Of a DNA stretch of 9,264 bases, positions 1 through 7,491 are shown one piece after another. The DNA is taken from contig JAHDGT010000156.1 of the NCBI GenBank assembly GCA_020631675.1, positions 1 through 9,264 on the forward strand, given 5' to 3'. Each line of letters opens with the position of its first letter. Positions within the stretch are counted from its first letter, which is position 1. The translations under genes were made by a program, and so were the position numbers. The stretch comes from Bacteroidota bacterium. GTDB lineage: Bacteria; Bacteroidota; Bacteroidia; Chitinophagales; UBA2359. A model generated the notes under the pieces. It had not been told where the DNA came from. It did no database searches and saw nothing but the letters and a program-made list of their open reading frames with translations.

Positions 1-493
1 CGGTTTGATGGGAGAAAATGCCGATCAGGTATGCGCCATAAACGGTATCTCCGGTCATATTGCCTCCTATGAGAACTTGTCGGTTCAGGAATTGTTGATC
101 TGTGATAAAGGGACGAGGGCGCTGTGCTTCTTGCATTTGCATGGGCGTGAGATCGACCATTCTGCCACCGATGCGCAGTGCCATGCCTCCGCTATTACCT
201 CCTGCGACCAAGCGACCAGCGACCATTGAGCGATTGGAATTGTACACCTGATGATAAAACTGACTGTCTTTATCCACTTGTACACTGTAGCTAGTGGTAG
301 GAGTGATACCTTTACCTTCCTTTTGAGTGGCAGCGGCGAATATATCCACCTTTGTTCCTTTAGCAGGGACGGCATTGGTGGTTTTCGCCTTTTCCTCTGT
401 GTCTGTATTAGAAGCGTCTTTGGTGCTCTTACAGGCTGTGAATAAAAGGGCTAAGGAAGCCAGTAATATTGTGATGCGCAAAAAAGATAGCAT
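1..493 (-). CDS. Putative lipoprotein of unknown function (partial, runs off left edge)
   Basis: An open frame begins at the ATG at 493 and runs without a stop to the window edge, giving 164 residues, so the C-terminus is missing. The N-terminus is a lipoprotein signal: MLSFLR, a hydrophobic stretch, then LLFTAC with the acceptor cysteine at residue 21. Phe at -3 of the lipobox is less usual than Leu. After the cysteine comes a Lys/Thr/Asp-rich linker (about residues 22-48), typical of a tether. A Gly-rich part follows (about 92-110, AGGNSGGMALRIGG), then a Met/Gln-rich stretch, and the visible part ends in GNMTGDTVYGAYLIGIF. I do not recognise the family. The protein is probably anchored in the outer or inner membrane facing the periplasm; surface export cannot be judged. 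Its start overlaps the divergent receptor gene by 20 bp, so its promoter must lie inside that gene. No convincing promoter box was found there. Confidence 0.8.
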   Translation of the reverse strand, partial: MLSFLRITILLASLALLFTACKSTKDASNTDTEEKAKTTNAVPAKGTKVDIFAAATQKEGKGITPTTSYSVQVDKDSQFYHQVYNSNRSMVAGRLVAGGNSGGMALRIGGRMVDLTPMQMQEAQRPRPFITDQQFLNRQVLIGGNMTGDTVYGAYLIGIFSHQT

Positions 494-2426
494 AGAAAAT
501 AATAGTTTTTGGATCTGTTTATGGTCTACAGTAAAGCTGACCCTTATTACAGCTGTTGCGTTTAATATCTTCGGACTTAAAGCCCAGATAGCTGATAGTA
601 GTCTGCTGTTAAACCAGTATACGGTAATCGCACCGAAAATACAACTGCAACAGCTTTTGCCGCAGACATCGGATAGTAGTTTCAGTGCATTGAAGCAACA
701 TGCGACCATAGATGAATTGTTCAGCAGATTGGCCGGAACTTACACAAAAATTTATGGCAGTAATGGTTCGGCGACTCCATCTGTACGCGGTATGGCGGCG
801 CATCATACACAAATTCTCTGGGAGGGTGTCGCGATCAATTCTAGTAGCCTGGGTACGAGTGACCTGTCTTTGATACCCGCCAGTTTATTTCAAGAGATCA
901 ACCTAAAGTATGGTGCATGGTCTATGTCGGACGCACAAGGAGGTTTGGGGGCCAGTCTATTGCTTTCATCCGATCCGAAGGCAGCAGCTCCGCTTGAGAT
1001 CTCTTATCAAACAGGGGCATATGGCTTATACAAGGCAGGGCTTTCTGCTAGATGGGGCGACCGTTATAGCGGACGTGTACAGCTGGGTGGGCATTGGCAT
1101 AAGAACGACTTCAAGTATAATTCTACCAGTGGTGAGTTAGTACGACAAAAGCCCAATGACCTGCGACGCTTATATGGTATGTTCGATCAAGTGATTCCTT
1201 TGGGGAAGCTGGGGAAACAAGAATTGATCATTAGAGCTTGGGGAGATGCGACGGAACGAGCTTTGGCACCTAGTATGATCAATGTGGATCAAAATGAATT
1301 TTTGGCGGATGACAACTTGAGGGGGATGCTGGAATGGCGTTACGGAAACAGACGTCATACACATGCTATCAAGTTGGCCAGTTTATGGAATCATCAGTTA
1401 TATCAGAATGAGCAGGTGGGAATAGCGGACACCAATAGGGTGTATCGCCAAGTGCTCGACTACCGATCAAATTGGTACATCAATAGCATCTGGCAGTGGA
1501 GTAATGGCTTGAATTACACACATGATAATGCTGTGATAGATGCTTATGAGGGCAATGTGCGGCAACACAGTCTTGCTTGGACATCACAAGTTCACATTCG
1601 CCCACTTAGCAACTTGGAAATCAACCTTTTATCTCGCCAATTGTATATTGACGATAGATGGGCACCCTACACCCCTTCTCTACAAATACTATGGGGAATC
1701 AGTCCTTCGGAATTGAGCTGGCGGGGGCATGTTCATGCAGCTATAGCGCGTGATTTCAGGTATCCAACTTTTAATGAACGTTATTGGCAACCTTATGGTG
1801 ATCCGGATATTTTACCCGAACGAGCGTTACAGTTTGAGTTAGGCTGGAAAATATCAGGCGTGCTGCGAAACAAAAATTTGTATTTCCGCTTAGACTTGGA
1901 TGCCTATTGGAAAAGGGTGAATGACTGGATCGTTTGGCTGCCGAGTTTACAGAATCTAGAGCGGGTATTATCTGGCGGTGGTGAACTGGGCTTACAAATT
2001 GGCAAGCAAAAAAAAGGAAGCAAAAATTTTCTTTCTTGGCGATTGAATAATAGTTACGCATTCAATAGAACTCGTGAAAAGGGCAGCGGTCATCAACTGA
2101 TCTATGTGCCATTACATCAGCTTAACAGCATGATTCAATTGAGTTGGCGGGGCTTTGACCTGGAATGGACGAGCACCGTATACGGGAAACGTTTTTACAC
2201 CAGCGACAATAGTTTGTATTTATCCCCGAATCATGTCGCGCAAGTTGGTCTGGGCAAATCTATTCTATTCGGTAAAGGGACAAACAAGTACAATAGTTAC
2301 CTCCACTTTCAAATTGACAACCTATTCAATCAACAATACTATTGGATCGTATTACGCCCAATGCCCAAGCGGGTTTGGCGTATAAGTTGGTCATTAAAGA
2401 TCGGAGCTTCTAATCAGAGCGATTGA
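474..2426 (+). CDS. TonB-dependent outer-membrane receptor, BtuB-like (COG4206-type)
   Basis: Outer-membrane active-transport receptor of 650 residues. It should bind a scarce substrate at the surface and import it with energy from TonB-ExbBD. From the N-terminus: signal peptide (residues 1-37, ending GLKA before Gln), a possible TonB box near 49-53 (YTVIA), and a plug domain at about 75-168. The plug holds the pattern SVRGMAAHHTQILWEGVAIN and SDLSLIPASLFQEINLKYG, as in BtuB-like receptors of Bacteroidota. A beta-barrel follows to about 640 with NDF-Y and Tyr/Trp-rich strands, ending in NLFNQQYYWIVLRPMPKRVWRISWSLKI. There is no N-terminal carboxypeptidase-like domain, so it is not SusC-type. 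The frame is open upstream to 327, but the ATG at 474 was chosen because it places the signal peptide at the N-terminus. The substrate is unknown: the BtuB resemblance suggests cobalamin or another chelate, but no cobalamin riboswitch or transport gene is nearby. About nine extra residues follow the last barrel strand, which is slightly unusual. Confidence 0.88.
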   Translation: MRKKDSIENNSFWICLWSTVKLTLITAVAFNIFGLKAQIADSSLLLNQYTVIAPKIQLQQLLPQTSDSSFSALKQHATIDELFSRLAGTYTKIYGSNGSATPSVRGMAAHHTQILWEGVAINSSSLGTSDLSLIPASLFQEINLKYGAWSMSDAQGGLGASLLLSSDPKAAAPLEISYQTGAYGLYKAGLSARWGDRYSGRVQLGGHWHKNDFKYNSTSGELVRQKPNDLRRLYGMFDQVIPLGKLGKQELIIRAWGDATERALAPSMINVDQNEFLADDNLRGMLEWRYGNRRHTHAIKLASLWNHQLYQNEQVGIADTNRVYRQVLDYRSNWYINSIWQWSNGLNYTHDNAVIDAYEGNVRQHSLAWTSQVHIRPLSNLEINLLSRQLYIDDRWAPYTPSLQILWGISPSELSWRGHVHAAIARDFRYPTFNERYWQPYGDPDILPERALQFELGWKISGVLRNKNLYFRLDLDAYWKRVNDWIVWLPSLQNLERVLSGGGELGLQIGKQKKGSKNFLSWRLNNSYAFNRTREKGSGHQLIYVPLHQLNSMIQLSWRGFDLEWTSTVYGKRFYTSDNSLYLSPNHVAQVGLGKSILFGKGTNKYNSYLHFQIDNLFNQQYYWIVLRPMPKRVWRISWSLKIGASNQSD

Positions 2427-2429
2427 TGC

Positions 2430-2837
2430 TTAGTCTTGAAAATGCTTGTTCAATACCTCTTTCATTGCTTCGATGGAAAAAGGTTTATTGATGAAGCCGC
2501 TGACTTCATTCATCTGCTCCATTCTTTCTTGGTCATCCGGATTGAGTGAGGTGGTCAGCATGATCAATAGCGGATTATCTTTTAAAGATTCATCCAGCGT
2601 TTTATACTCTTCCAAAAATTCCCAGCCGTTCATACCGGGCATGTTAAGATCTAAAAAGATCAGATCAGGTAATGGCTCTTGATTCTCAATACAAGAATTG
2701 ATATAATCCAAACCTTCTTTCCCATCTTCACATATGACTACTGTCTCCGCACAATTCGATTTTTCAATGAGTCGTTCATTCCAAAAGTTGGTTGGCTCAT
2801 CATCGTCAATTAACAGGATGCAATTTAATTTTTTCAT
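2430..2837 (-). CDS. Single-domain response regulator (CheY/Rcp1-like)
   Basis: A 135-residue receiver domain with no output domain. The acidic pocket is DDD at residues 11-13, the phosphoacceptor is Asp63 (FLDLNMPGMNGWEF), the switch Thr is Thr95 (IMLTTS) and the conserved Lys is Lys118 (INKPF). All catalytic residues are present, so it should accept phosphate from a kinase. It resembles the Rcp1-like regulators found beside phytochrome-type and PAS-type kinases. Without a DNA-binding domain it must act through protein contact or as a phosphate relay. Its ATG overlaps the TGA of the kinase gene upstream by 4 bp (ATGA), which points to translational coupling and a cognate pair. Its stop codon lies 3 bp from the convergent receptor stop, and no terminator is visible between them. 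Confidence 0.93.
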   Translation of the reverse strand: MKKLNCILLIDDDEPTNFWNERLIEKSNCAETVVICEDGKEGLDYINSCIENQEPLPDLIFLDLNMPGMNGWEFLEEYKTLDESLKDNPLLIMLTTSLNPDDQERMEQMNEVSGFINKPFSIEAMKEVLNKHFQD

Positions 2838-3871
2838 ACCGATTTAATTTGAGCAACTTCAAAGGGAATGGTAAAATAGAAAACAGCTCCTTTATTTAGT
2901 TCAGACTCCACCCATATCTTACCGCCATGTAGCTCAACTATCTTTTTACAGTAGGCCAATCCGATACCAGAGCCTTCGTACTCTCTTTTGTGGTGCAAGC
3001 GTTGGAATATTTGAAAGATACGCTCTTTGTGTTTATCTGCTATACCTATTCCATTATCAGCGACATGGAATAGCCAAGCCTCTGCGGTTTTCTCTACACC
3101 GATGCGAATGACCGGAGGTACTTCAGGACTAGAGAATTTGAGTGCATTAGAGATAAGGTTCTGAAAAAGCTGCCTTATCTCTAAGAAAAAACCTTCTACT
3201 TCTGGTAGATCGCCTACTTCAATAGTAGCACCTTTTGAAGAAATGATAGCTGCTAGATCAACACTAAGGTGTTCAATGATGAAGTTGCAATCCACCATTG
3301 ATAAACTCTTATTTTTACCGATACGAGAATAATCCAATAACTCTTGTATCAGCAATTTCATTCGGTCAGCTGCTTGGACAATAAAATCCAAGTATTCTTT
3401 ACCGTCCTCACTCAGCTCACGCTTGCTCTCTAAGGCTAACAACTTAGAAAAGCTGGTTATGGTTCGCAGTGGCTCTTGGAGGTCATGAGAAGCGATGTAG
3501 CTGAAATGCATCAGCTCTTTGTTCTTATTATCGATCTCTTCAATTCGTTTCTTCTGGTCGCCTTCCAAGTTTTGCAGTGCCTTCAAGACGCTCATTTGCT
3601 TTTCCGAATAAGCAAAAGTAGACGCTTTATCGTCATGAATTGAAGTATCCTCCTCCCCTCTACTGGCGATCAAACGCAACTGTTCGAGAACAACATCTAA
3701 AAAGTCGCTATCAGATACAGAAGATTCGTTTGGGGCAGAAGTCTTTAATGGCTGTAATTTATTTTCTTGCACTGAAAATTTAAATTTTATTTGGCCAGCA
3801 ATCTCGGGGTGATTTCTCAGGTATAACGATCTCTGCAAAAATACATTTAATAAGATTCTGTCCACAGTCAT
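2834..3871 (-). CDS. Soluble sensor histidine kinase
   Basis: A 345-residue kinase that should autophosphorylate and pass phosphate to the coupled receiver protein. No membrane segment is seen, so it is cytoplasmic. Residues 1-90 match no domain I recognise and look poorly conserved. Residues 92-122 are a charged coiled-coil-like linker. The HisKA dimerisation domain has the H-box SYIASHDLQEPLRTI with His129. The ATPase domain has the N-box (QNLISNALKF, Asn242), G1 (DNGIGIA, 272-277), F-box (IFQIFQRLH) and G2 (GSGIGLAYCKK, 300-310). The H-box is typical of kinases that carry PAS or GAF input domains, yet none is evident here. The start at 3871 lies only 9 bp from the edge of a palindromic repeat, whose terminal TTAA provides an in-frame TAA upstream. 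The N-terminus may therefore have been shortened by insertion (inference). Alternatively, residues 1-90 are a divergent sensor. Confidence 0.93.
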   Translation of the reverse strand: MTVDRILLNVFLQRSLYLRNHPEIAGQIKFKFSVQENKLQPLKTSAPNESSVSDSDFLDVVLEQLRLIASRGEEDTSIHDDKASTFAYSEKQMSVLKALQNLEGDQKKRIEEIDNKNKELMHFSYIASHDLQEPLRTITSFSKLLALESKRELSEDGKEYLDFIVQAADRMKLLIQELLDYSRIGKNKSLSMVDCNFIIEHLSVDLAAIISSKGATIEVGDLPEVEGFFLEIRQLFQNLISNALKFSSPEVPPVIRIGVEKTAEAWLFHVADNGIGIADKHKERIFQIFQRLHHKREYEGSGIGLAYCKKIVELHGGKIWVESELNKGAVFYFTIPFEVAQIKSV

Positions 3872-3880
3872 AAATGTGCT

Positions 3881-4047
3881 TTAATTATCTGGTCCAAAAT
3901 AATTGCTGCTCCTGACTTACTCTTTTAGCTGTATCCTGCCTTATGAAAAGCCTCATTTAGCAGAGTCCTTGCTCGTTTTTCATGCCTTGATCACCGCTAA
4001 AATAGCTGCGCCTTGAGCTACACGCATACTTTTGTCTGGGTACTTAC
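3881..4047. repeat. MITE-like palindromic element, copy 1
   Basis: A 167-bp non-coding element that aligns without gaps to 7574-7740, with 136 of 167 bases identical by hand count. Its right end (RC AAGTACCCAGACAAAAGTA) and left end (ATTATCTGGTCCAAAATAA) are inverted repeats, here degraded to roughly 60% match over 25 bp. The inner arms also pair: CTTTTAGC near 3922 with GCTAAAAT near 3996, and TTATGAAAAG at 3941 with GTTTTTCAT at 3975. The whole can thus fold into a long imperfect hairpin with a loop around 3954-3972. The dinucleotide TA flanks both ends (3882-3883 and 4045-4046), as after insertion by an IS630/Tc1-mariner-type transposase, although TA is weak evidence in AT-rich DNA. The element lies in the divergent spacer between the kinase gene and sucC. 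Confidence 0.85.
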
Positions 4048-4068
4048 ATGAACTTCATAAAAAAACAC

Positions 4069-4100
4069 TTTGGATAAGGTGAATGAAAACGCTAATTTTG
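4069..4100 (+). promoter_or_regulatory. Probable sucC promoter (Bacteroidota sigma-A type)
   Basis: TTTG at 4069-4072 and TAATTTTG at 4093-4100 are separated by 20 bp. This matches the Bacteroidota housekeeping consensus (TTTG near -33 and TAnnTTTG near -7). Transcription would begin near 4105-4108, giving a leader of about 30 nt before the sucC ATG. The promoter lies just outside the repeat element. Confidence 0.65.
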
Positions 4101-4136
4101 TGCGATTTTTGAGCAAGTCTTCACAACTGAGAAAAC

Positions 4137-5330
4137 ATGAATTTACACGAATATCAAGCTAAAGAGACGCTAAACAGCTATGGAGTACCTATTCAAAGAG
4201 GAAAGGTAGCCAGTACAGTTGAGGAAGCTGTTGAACAAGCAAAAGCTTTGCAAGAAGAGACTGGCACCAGCTGGATGATCGTCAAAGCACAGATTCACGC
4301 TGGTGGTCGCGGTAAAGGCGGTGGGGTGAAGTTGGCAAAGAGCATGGACGAGTTGAAAGAGCATGCCAGTAATATTTTGGGCATGCACTTGATCACGCCT
4401 CAGACCAGTGCGGAAGGAAAATTGGTGCGCAAGATTTTAATCGCCGAGGATATGTACTATCCTGGTGATAGCGAGCCAAAAGAATTCTACATGAGTATCT
4501 TAATGGATCGCTCTAAAGGTTGTAATGCGATCATCTATTCTACCGAAGGGGGAATGGACATTGAGCAAGTTGCAGAAGAAACGCCGCATTTAGTACACAA
4601 AGAGTGGGTACAGCCAGGTGCCAGCTTAATGCCTTACCAAGCTCGTAAAATCGCTTTCAACTTAGGTTTGAGCGGTACTGCTTTCAAAAACATGGTGAAG
4701 GTAGTGAGCAAACTATACCATGCTTACGAGCAATCTGATGCTTCTCTGGTAGAGATCAACCCATTATTGAAGACCAGTGATGACAAGATCGTTGCTGTAG
4801 ATTCAAAAATGAGTCTTGATAACTCTGCGTTGTTCCGCCATAAGGATTTAGCGGAAATGCGAGATATACATGAAGAGGATCCTACTGAAGTTGAAGCTGG
4901 GGAATACGGCTTGAACTACGTGAAATTAGACGGTAATGTAGGCTGTATGGTGAATGGTGCTGGTCTTGCTATGGCAACCATGGACATCATTAAGCTTTCT
5001 GGTGGATCACCTGCTAACTTCTTGGATGTTGGTGGTAAAGCAAGTGCTGAGACCGTTGAGGCGGGTTTCCGTTTGATCTTACAAGACCCGAATGTAAAAG
5101 CCATCTTGGTGAATATCTTCGGGGGTATTGTACGTTGTGATCGTGTGGCGAATGGTGTGGTAGAAGCCTATAAGAACATGGGTGACCAAATCAAAGTTCC
5201 CATCATCGTGCGTCTACAAGGTACCAATGCAGAGATCGCTAAGAAGATCATTGACGAAAGTGGATTAAAAGTAGAAAGTGCGATTTTATTAAAAGAAGCT
5301 GCGCAAAAAGTACAAGCTATTTTTAGCTAA
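4137..5330 (+). CDS. sucC: Succinate-CoA ligase (ADP-forming), beta subunit
   Basis: Beta subunit of succinyl-CoA synthetase, the TCA-cycle enzyme that couples succinyl-CoA cleavage to ATP (or GTP) synthesis in a complex with the alpha subunit SucD. The 397-residue protein is close to the family length (E. coli 388). It begins with the family signature MNLHEYQAKE. The ATP-grasp nucleotide site includes KAQIHAGGRGKGGGVK (50-65). Metal-ligand positions Asn208 (LVEINPL) and Asp222 (VDSKMSLDNSALFRH) are present. The C-terminal ligase domain has GNVGCMVNGAGLAMATMD, GGSPANFLDVGG (289-300), NIFGGIVRCDRVA and the RLQGTN loop. The start is clear from family alignment; no Shine-Dalgarno sequence precedes it, as expected in this phylum. 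No sucD follows: the gene has its own promoter and ends at a strong terminator, so the alpha subunit is encoded elsewhere. Confidence 0.98.
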   Translation: MNLHEYQAKETLNSYGVPIQRGKVASTVEEAVEQAKALQEETGTSWMIVKAQIHAGGRGKGGGVKLAKSMDELKEHASNILGMHLITPQTSAEGKLVRKILIAEDMYYPGDSEPKEFYMSILMDRSKGCNAIIYSTEGGMDIEQVAEETPHLVHKEWVQPGASLMPYQARKIAFNLGLSGTAFKNMVKVVSKLYHAYEQSDASLVEINPLLKTSDDKIVAVDSKMSLDNSALFRHKDLAEMRDIHEEDPTEVEAGEYGLNYVKLDGNVGCMVNGAGLAMATMDIIKLSGGSPANFLDVGGKASAETVEAGFRLILQDPNVKAILVNIFGGIVRCDRVANGVVEAYKNMGDQIKVPIIVRLQGTNAEIAKKIIDESGLKVESAILLKEAAQKVQAIFS

Positions 5331-5343
5331 AAAAGACTACTGT

Positions 5344-5385
5344 AAAAAAGAAAGGGGATACGAAATCGTATCCCCTTTCTTTTTT
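5344..5385. terminator. Bidirectional intrinsic terminator between sucC and dnaG
   Basis: A 42-bp perfect inverted repeat: 20-bp arms (5344-5363 and 5366-5385) around AA at the centre, with the core GGGGATACGA pairing with TCGTATCCCC. The outermost bases are A-tracts and T-tracts, so both strands produce a GC-rich stem followed by a U-run. It starts 14 bp after the sucC stop and ends 5 bp before the dnaG stop, so it can end both convergent transcripts. Confidence 0.93.
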
Positions 5386-5389
5386 ACCC

Positions 5390-7459
5390 TTACCTGACAA
5401 TATCCATATTCAGCTTAGCTGATAGTTCTTTTTTCCAAGCCAGTAAGCGGAGATGTGCTTCAAGAAGGGTTTGTTGTTCTTTAGCATCTTCACTGGATTG
5501 TATGACACGAGCGTTCTCATCGATCATTTGATTCACCTTTTTCAACTTATAGTTATTCAGCAAATACCCCACTTCCAATTGATATCGCTTTGCTCCCCCA
5601 CGTAAGAAGATGCCATGCTTCTTCTCCCAATTATGACTCAATTCATAAGGGCTGGCCAATAGATCGATCACTAGTTTATTGATACGGCCTTCTACTTGAT
5701 GTAGAAAATAATTCACATTCGGAATCTTTCCTTCCTCCAGTTCCGCCACATACAAACCAACGATCGTTTTAAAGTCGGCATTTTGAAATGGAATTTCTTC
5801 AATTTCAGTGATGATATGCACCGCTACTAATTCTTCGGGATCTTCCTCAAGTCCCATTGCTTTGTCTCCATGTTCTAATAACACCCGTATCAATTCCTTC
5901 TCGCAATGATCAATTCCCGTTGGTCGCTTGGCAATGCTCGGACCTTCAGCAGCACGACCACCATTGGAAAACTTATCTTGTTCGTGCTCTATCCTGTGTA
6001 CAAACCCACTAGCATCTTCCTCAAAATGTTCATATGCATCCGACTCCAATTGCATTAAAGCGAAATTCGCATCATCGATATTAGCCTCATTTAATGGACG
6101 AGTTTTAGCCCGTTCCACTTGAATGCGACGACGGTCGGCTACAGCCTGTTTCTTTTTAAGCTCAGCCGCTTTTAGCTTATTCATCTCTTCAATGATCAAC
6201 TGCTCACTGGTTTGTAGCAGTCTCGCACACTCCCGCACATATAAAGAACGTTGTATCGCATCTGGTATCTTACTCAGCGTACGAATCACCTCCTTTATGG
6301 CTTTAGCCCTTTGAATGGGGTCATTCGCTGCTTCTTCCAGTAACAAGCCCGCCTTGAAGAAAATGAAGTCCTTGGCTTCTTTAGAAATATAATCGTCAAA
6401 GCCACTCTTTCCCTGTGCCCGAACAAAGGAATCAGGGTCTTCGCCCTCTGGTAATAACACCACTTTCACATTCAAGCCCTGCTCTAAAACCAGATCCACC
6501 CCTCTTAGTGCCGCCTTAACCCCCGCAGCATCTCCATCAAATAGTAAAGTGATGTTCGGGCTATACCGCTTAACTAAACGAATCTGCCCCTCTGTTAAAG
6601 AAGTACCACTTGCCGCGACCACATTTTCAATGCCCGCCTGATGTAAGGAGATCACATCCGTATAGCCTTCCACTAAAAAGCAGTTGTCGGCTTTCCTTAT
6701 CCCTCTTTTCGCCAAGTGCATGCCGTACAAGACCTGGCTCTTATTGTACAATTCCGTTTCAGGGGAATTAATGTACTTCGGCTGCTTTTTATCATTAGAC
6801 AGTGTCCTTCCTGCAAAAGCAATGGGCTTACCACTCAAATTGTGAATGGTGAACATGACCCGCCCCCTGAAAAAATCGTATTTACGCCCCTCTCTTTCTC
6901 TGACCAGTCCAAGCTCCTTCGCTAAATCAATATTATAGGCTTTTTCCTCCGCTGATTTCAACAATCCTCTACCCGATTCTAAACTGTAACCCAGCTCGAA
7001 CTTCTGAATGATATCTTCGGTAAAACCTCTAGAACGGAAATAAGATAGTGCCACACTCCTACCCTCGTCTTCCTTAAATAGATTATCCTTAAAATGAGAC
7101 AAGGCGAACTGATTCACGATCATCAAGCTCTCTCTAACTTGCCTATCCTGTTTCCCTTCCTCGGTTTCTATCTCCTCTATTTCAATATTGTATTTCTTGG
7201 CCAAATAGCGCAGCGCGTCCGGAAAACTCATCTGCTCGTGCTCCATTAGAAACTTCACACTATTGCCAGCTTCCCCACAGCCAAAACACTTGTATATACC
7301 CTTAGACGGAGACACACTGAATGAGGGTGTCTTCTCATTGTGAAAAGGACAGCACGCCATATAATTGCTTCCTTTTTTCTTCAAGGAAACAAAATCACCT
7401 ACCACCTCCTCTACCTGAGCGGTCTCGATGATCTGTTGTACTGTTCTTTCTGGTATCAT
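5390..7459 (-). CDS. dnaG: DNA primase
   Basis: Makes RNA primers for the replication fork in association with the DnaB helicase. The protein has 689 residues, somewhat longer than E. coli DnaG (581). The N-terminal CHC2 zinc-binding domain has ligands Cys37, His40, Cys58 and Cys61 (CCPFHNEKTPSF and YKCFGCGEAGN). The RNA polymerase domain contains FFRGRVMFTIHNLSGKPIAFAGR and KYINSPETELYNKSQVLYG. The TOPRIM catalytic fold has Glu264 (LVEGYTDVISLHQAG), the DGD acids Asp308/Asp310 (LLFDGDAAGVKAALRG) and EGEDPDSF (338-345). A charged, low-complexity linker spans about 430-515. The C-terminal part (about 518-689) is the poorly conserved helicase-interaction region. The ATG at 7459 begins MIPERTVQQI, matching the usual DnaG start. 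The gene stands alone, not in the rpsU-dnaG-rpoD operon of enterobacteria, and ends at the shared bidirectional terminator. Confidence 0.98.
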   Translation of the reverse strand: MIPERTVQQIIETAQVEEVVGDFVSLKKKGSNYMACCPFHNEKTPSFSVSPSKGIYKCFGCGEAGNSVKFLMEHEQMSFPDALRYLAKKYNIEIEEIETEEGKQDRQVRESLMIVNQFALSHFKDNLFKEDEGRSVALSYFRSRGFTEDIIQKFELGYSLESGRGLLKSAEEKAYNIDLAKELGLVREREGRKYDFFRGRVMFTIHNLSGKPIAFAGRTLSNDKKQPKYINSPETELYNKSQVLYGMHLAKRGIRKADNCFLVEGYTDVISLHQAGIENVVAASGTSLTEGQIRLVKRYSPNITLLFDGDAAGVKAALRGVDLVLEQGLNVKVVLLPEGEDPDSFVRAQGKSGFDDYISKEAKDFIFFKAGLLLEEAANDPIQRAKAIKEVIRTLSKIPDAIQRSLYVRECARLLQTSEQLIIEEMNKLKAAELKKKQAVADRRRIQVERAKTRPLNEANIDDANFALMQLESDAYEHFEEDASGFVHRIEHEQDKFSNGGRAAEGPSIAKRPTGIDHCEKELIRVLLEHGDKAMGLEEDPEELVAVHIITEIEEIPFQNADFKTIVGLYVAELEEGKIPNVNYFLHQVEGRINKLVIDLLASPYELSHNWEKKHGIFLRGGAKRYQLEVGYLLNNYKLKKVNQMIDENARVIQSSEDAKEQQTLLEAHLRLLAWKKELSAKLNMDIVR

Positions 7460-7491
7460 TAAAATCTGCTCTTAAAAAATTGAGTGCCCAA

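Larger units (their letters stand above)
3872..4136. other. Divergent intergenic region, kinase gene / sucC
   Basis: A 265-bp spacer between two divergent starts. Most of it is repeat element copy 1 (3881-4047). The remaining 89 bp next to sucC carry that gene's promoter. Only 9 bp separate the kinase ATG from the element, so any kinase promoter must lie within or beyond the repeat. TATTTTGG on the minus strand (3894-3901), inside the left terminal repeat, is a one-mismatch fit to the Bacteroidota -7 box TAnnTTTG at a plausible distance from the kinase start. Confidence 0.6.

Noticed and set aside
85..375. Open frame on the minus strand.
   Set aside because: It overlaps the lipoprotein gene in another frame and has no protein-like features. 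The lipoprotein frame has a signal peptide and stays open to the window edge.
327..473. Upstream extension of the TonB-dependent receptor to an ATG at 327.
   Set aside because: It would put 49 residues ahead of the signal peptide and lie antisense to the lipoprotein gene. The ATG at 474 gives a normal N-terminus.
400..620. Cobalamin riboswitch for the BtuB-like receptor.
   Set aside because: No B12-box-like sequence or extended structured leader was recognised upstream of the start.
1771..2061. Minus-strand frame inside the receptor gene.
   Set aside because: It is a shadow of the beta-barrel coding sequence; the receptor frame is clearly the real one.
474..2426. SusC-type glycan importer of a polysaccharide utilisation locus.
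   Set aside because: The protein is too short (650 residues), lacks the N-terminal carboxypeptidase-like domain, and no SusD homologue follows.
5928..6314. Two adjacent plus-strand frames opposite dnaG, rich in Ser, Ala and Cys.
   Set aside because: They are antisense shadows of dnaG codons, with no promoter or recognisable domain.
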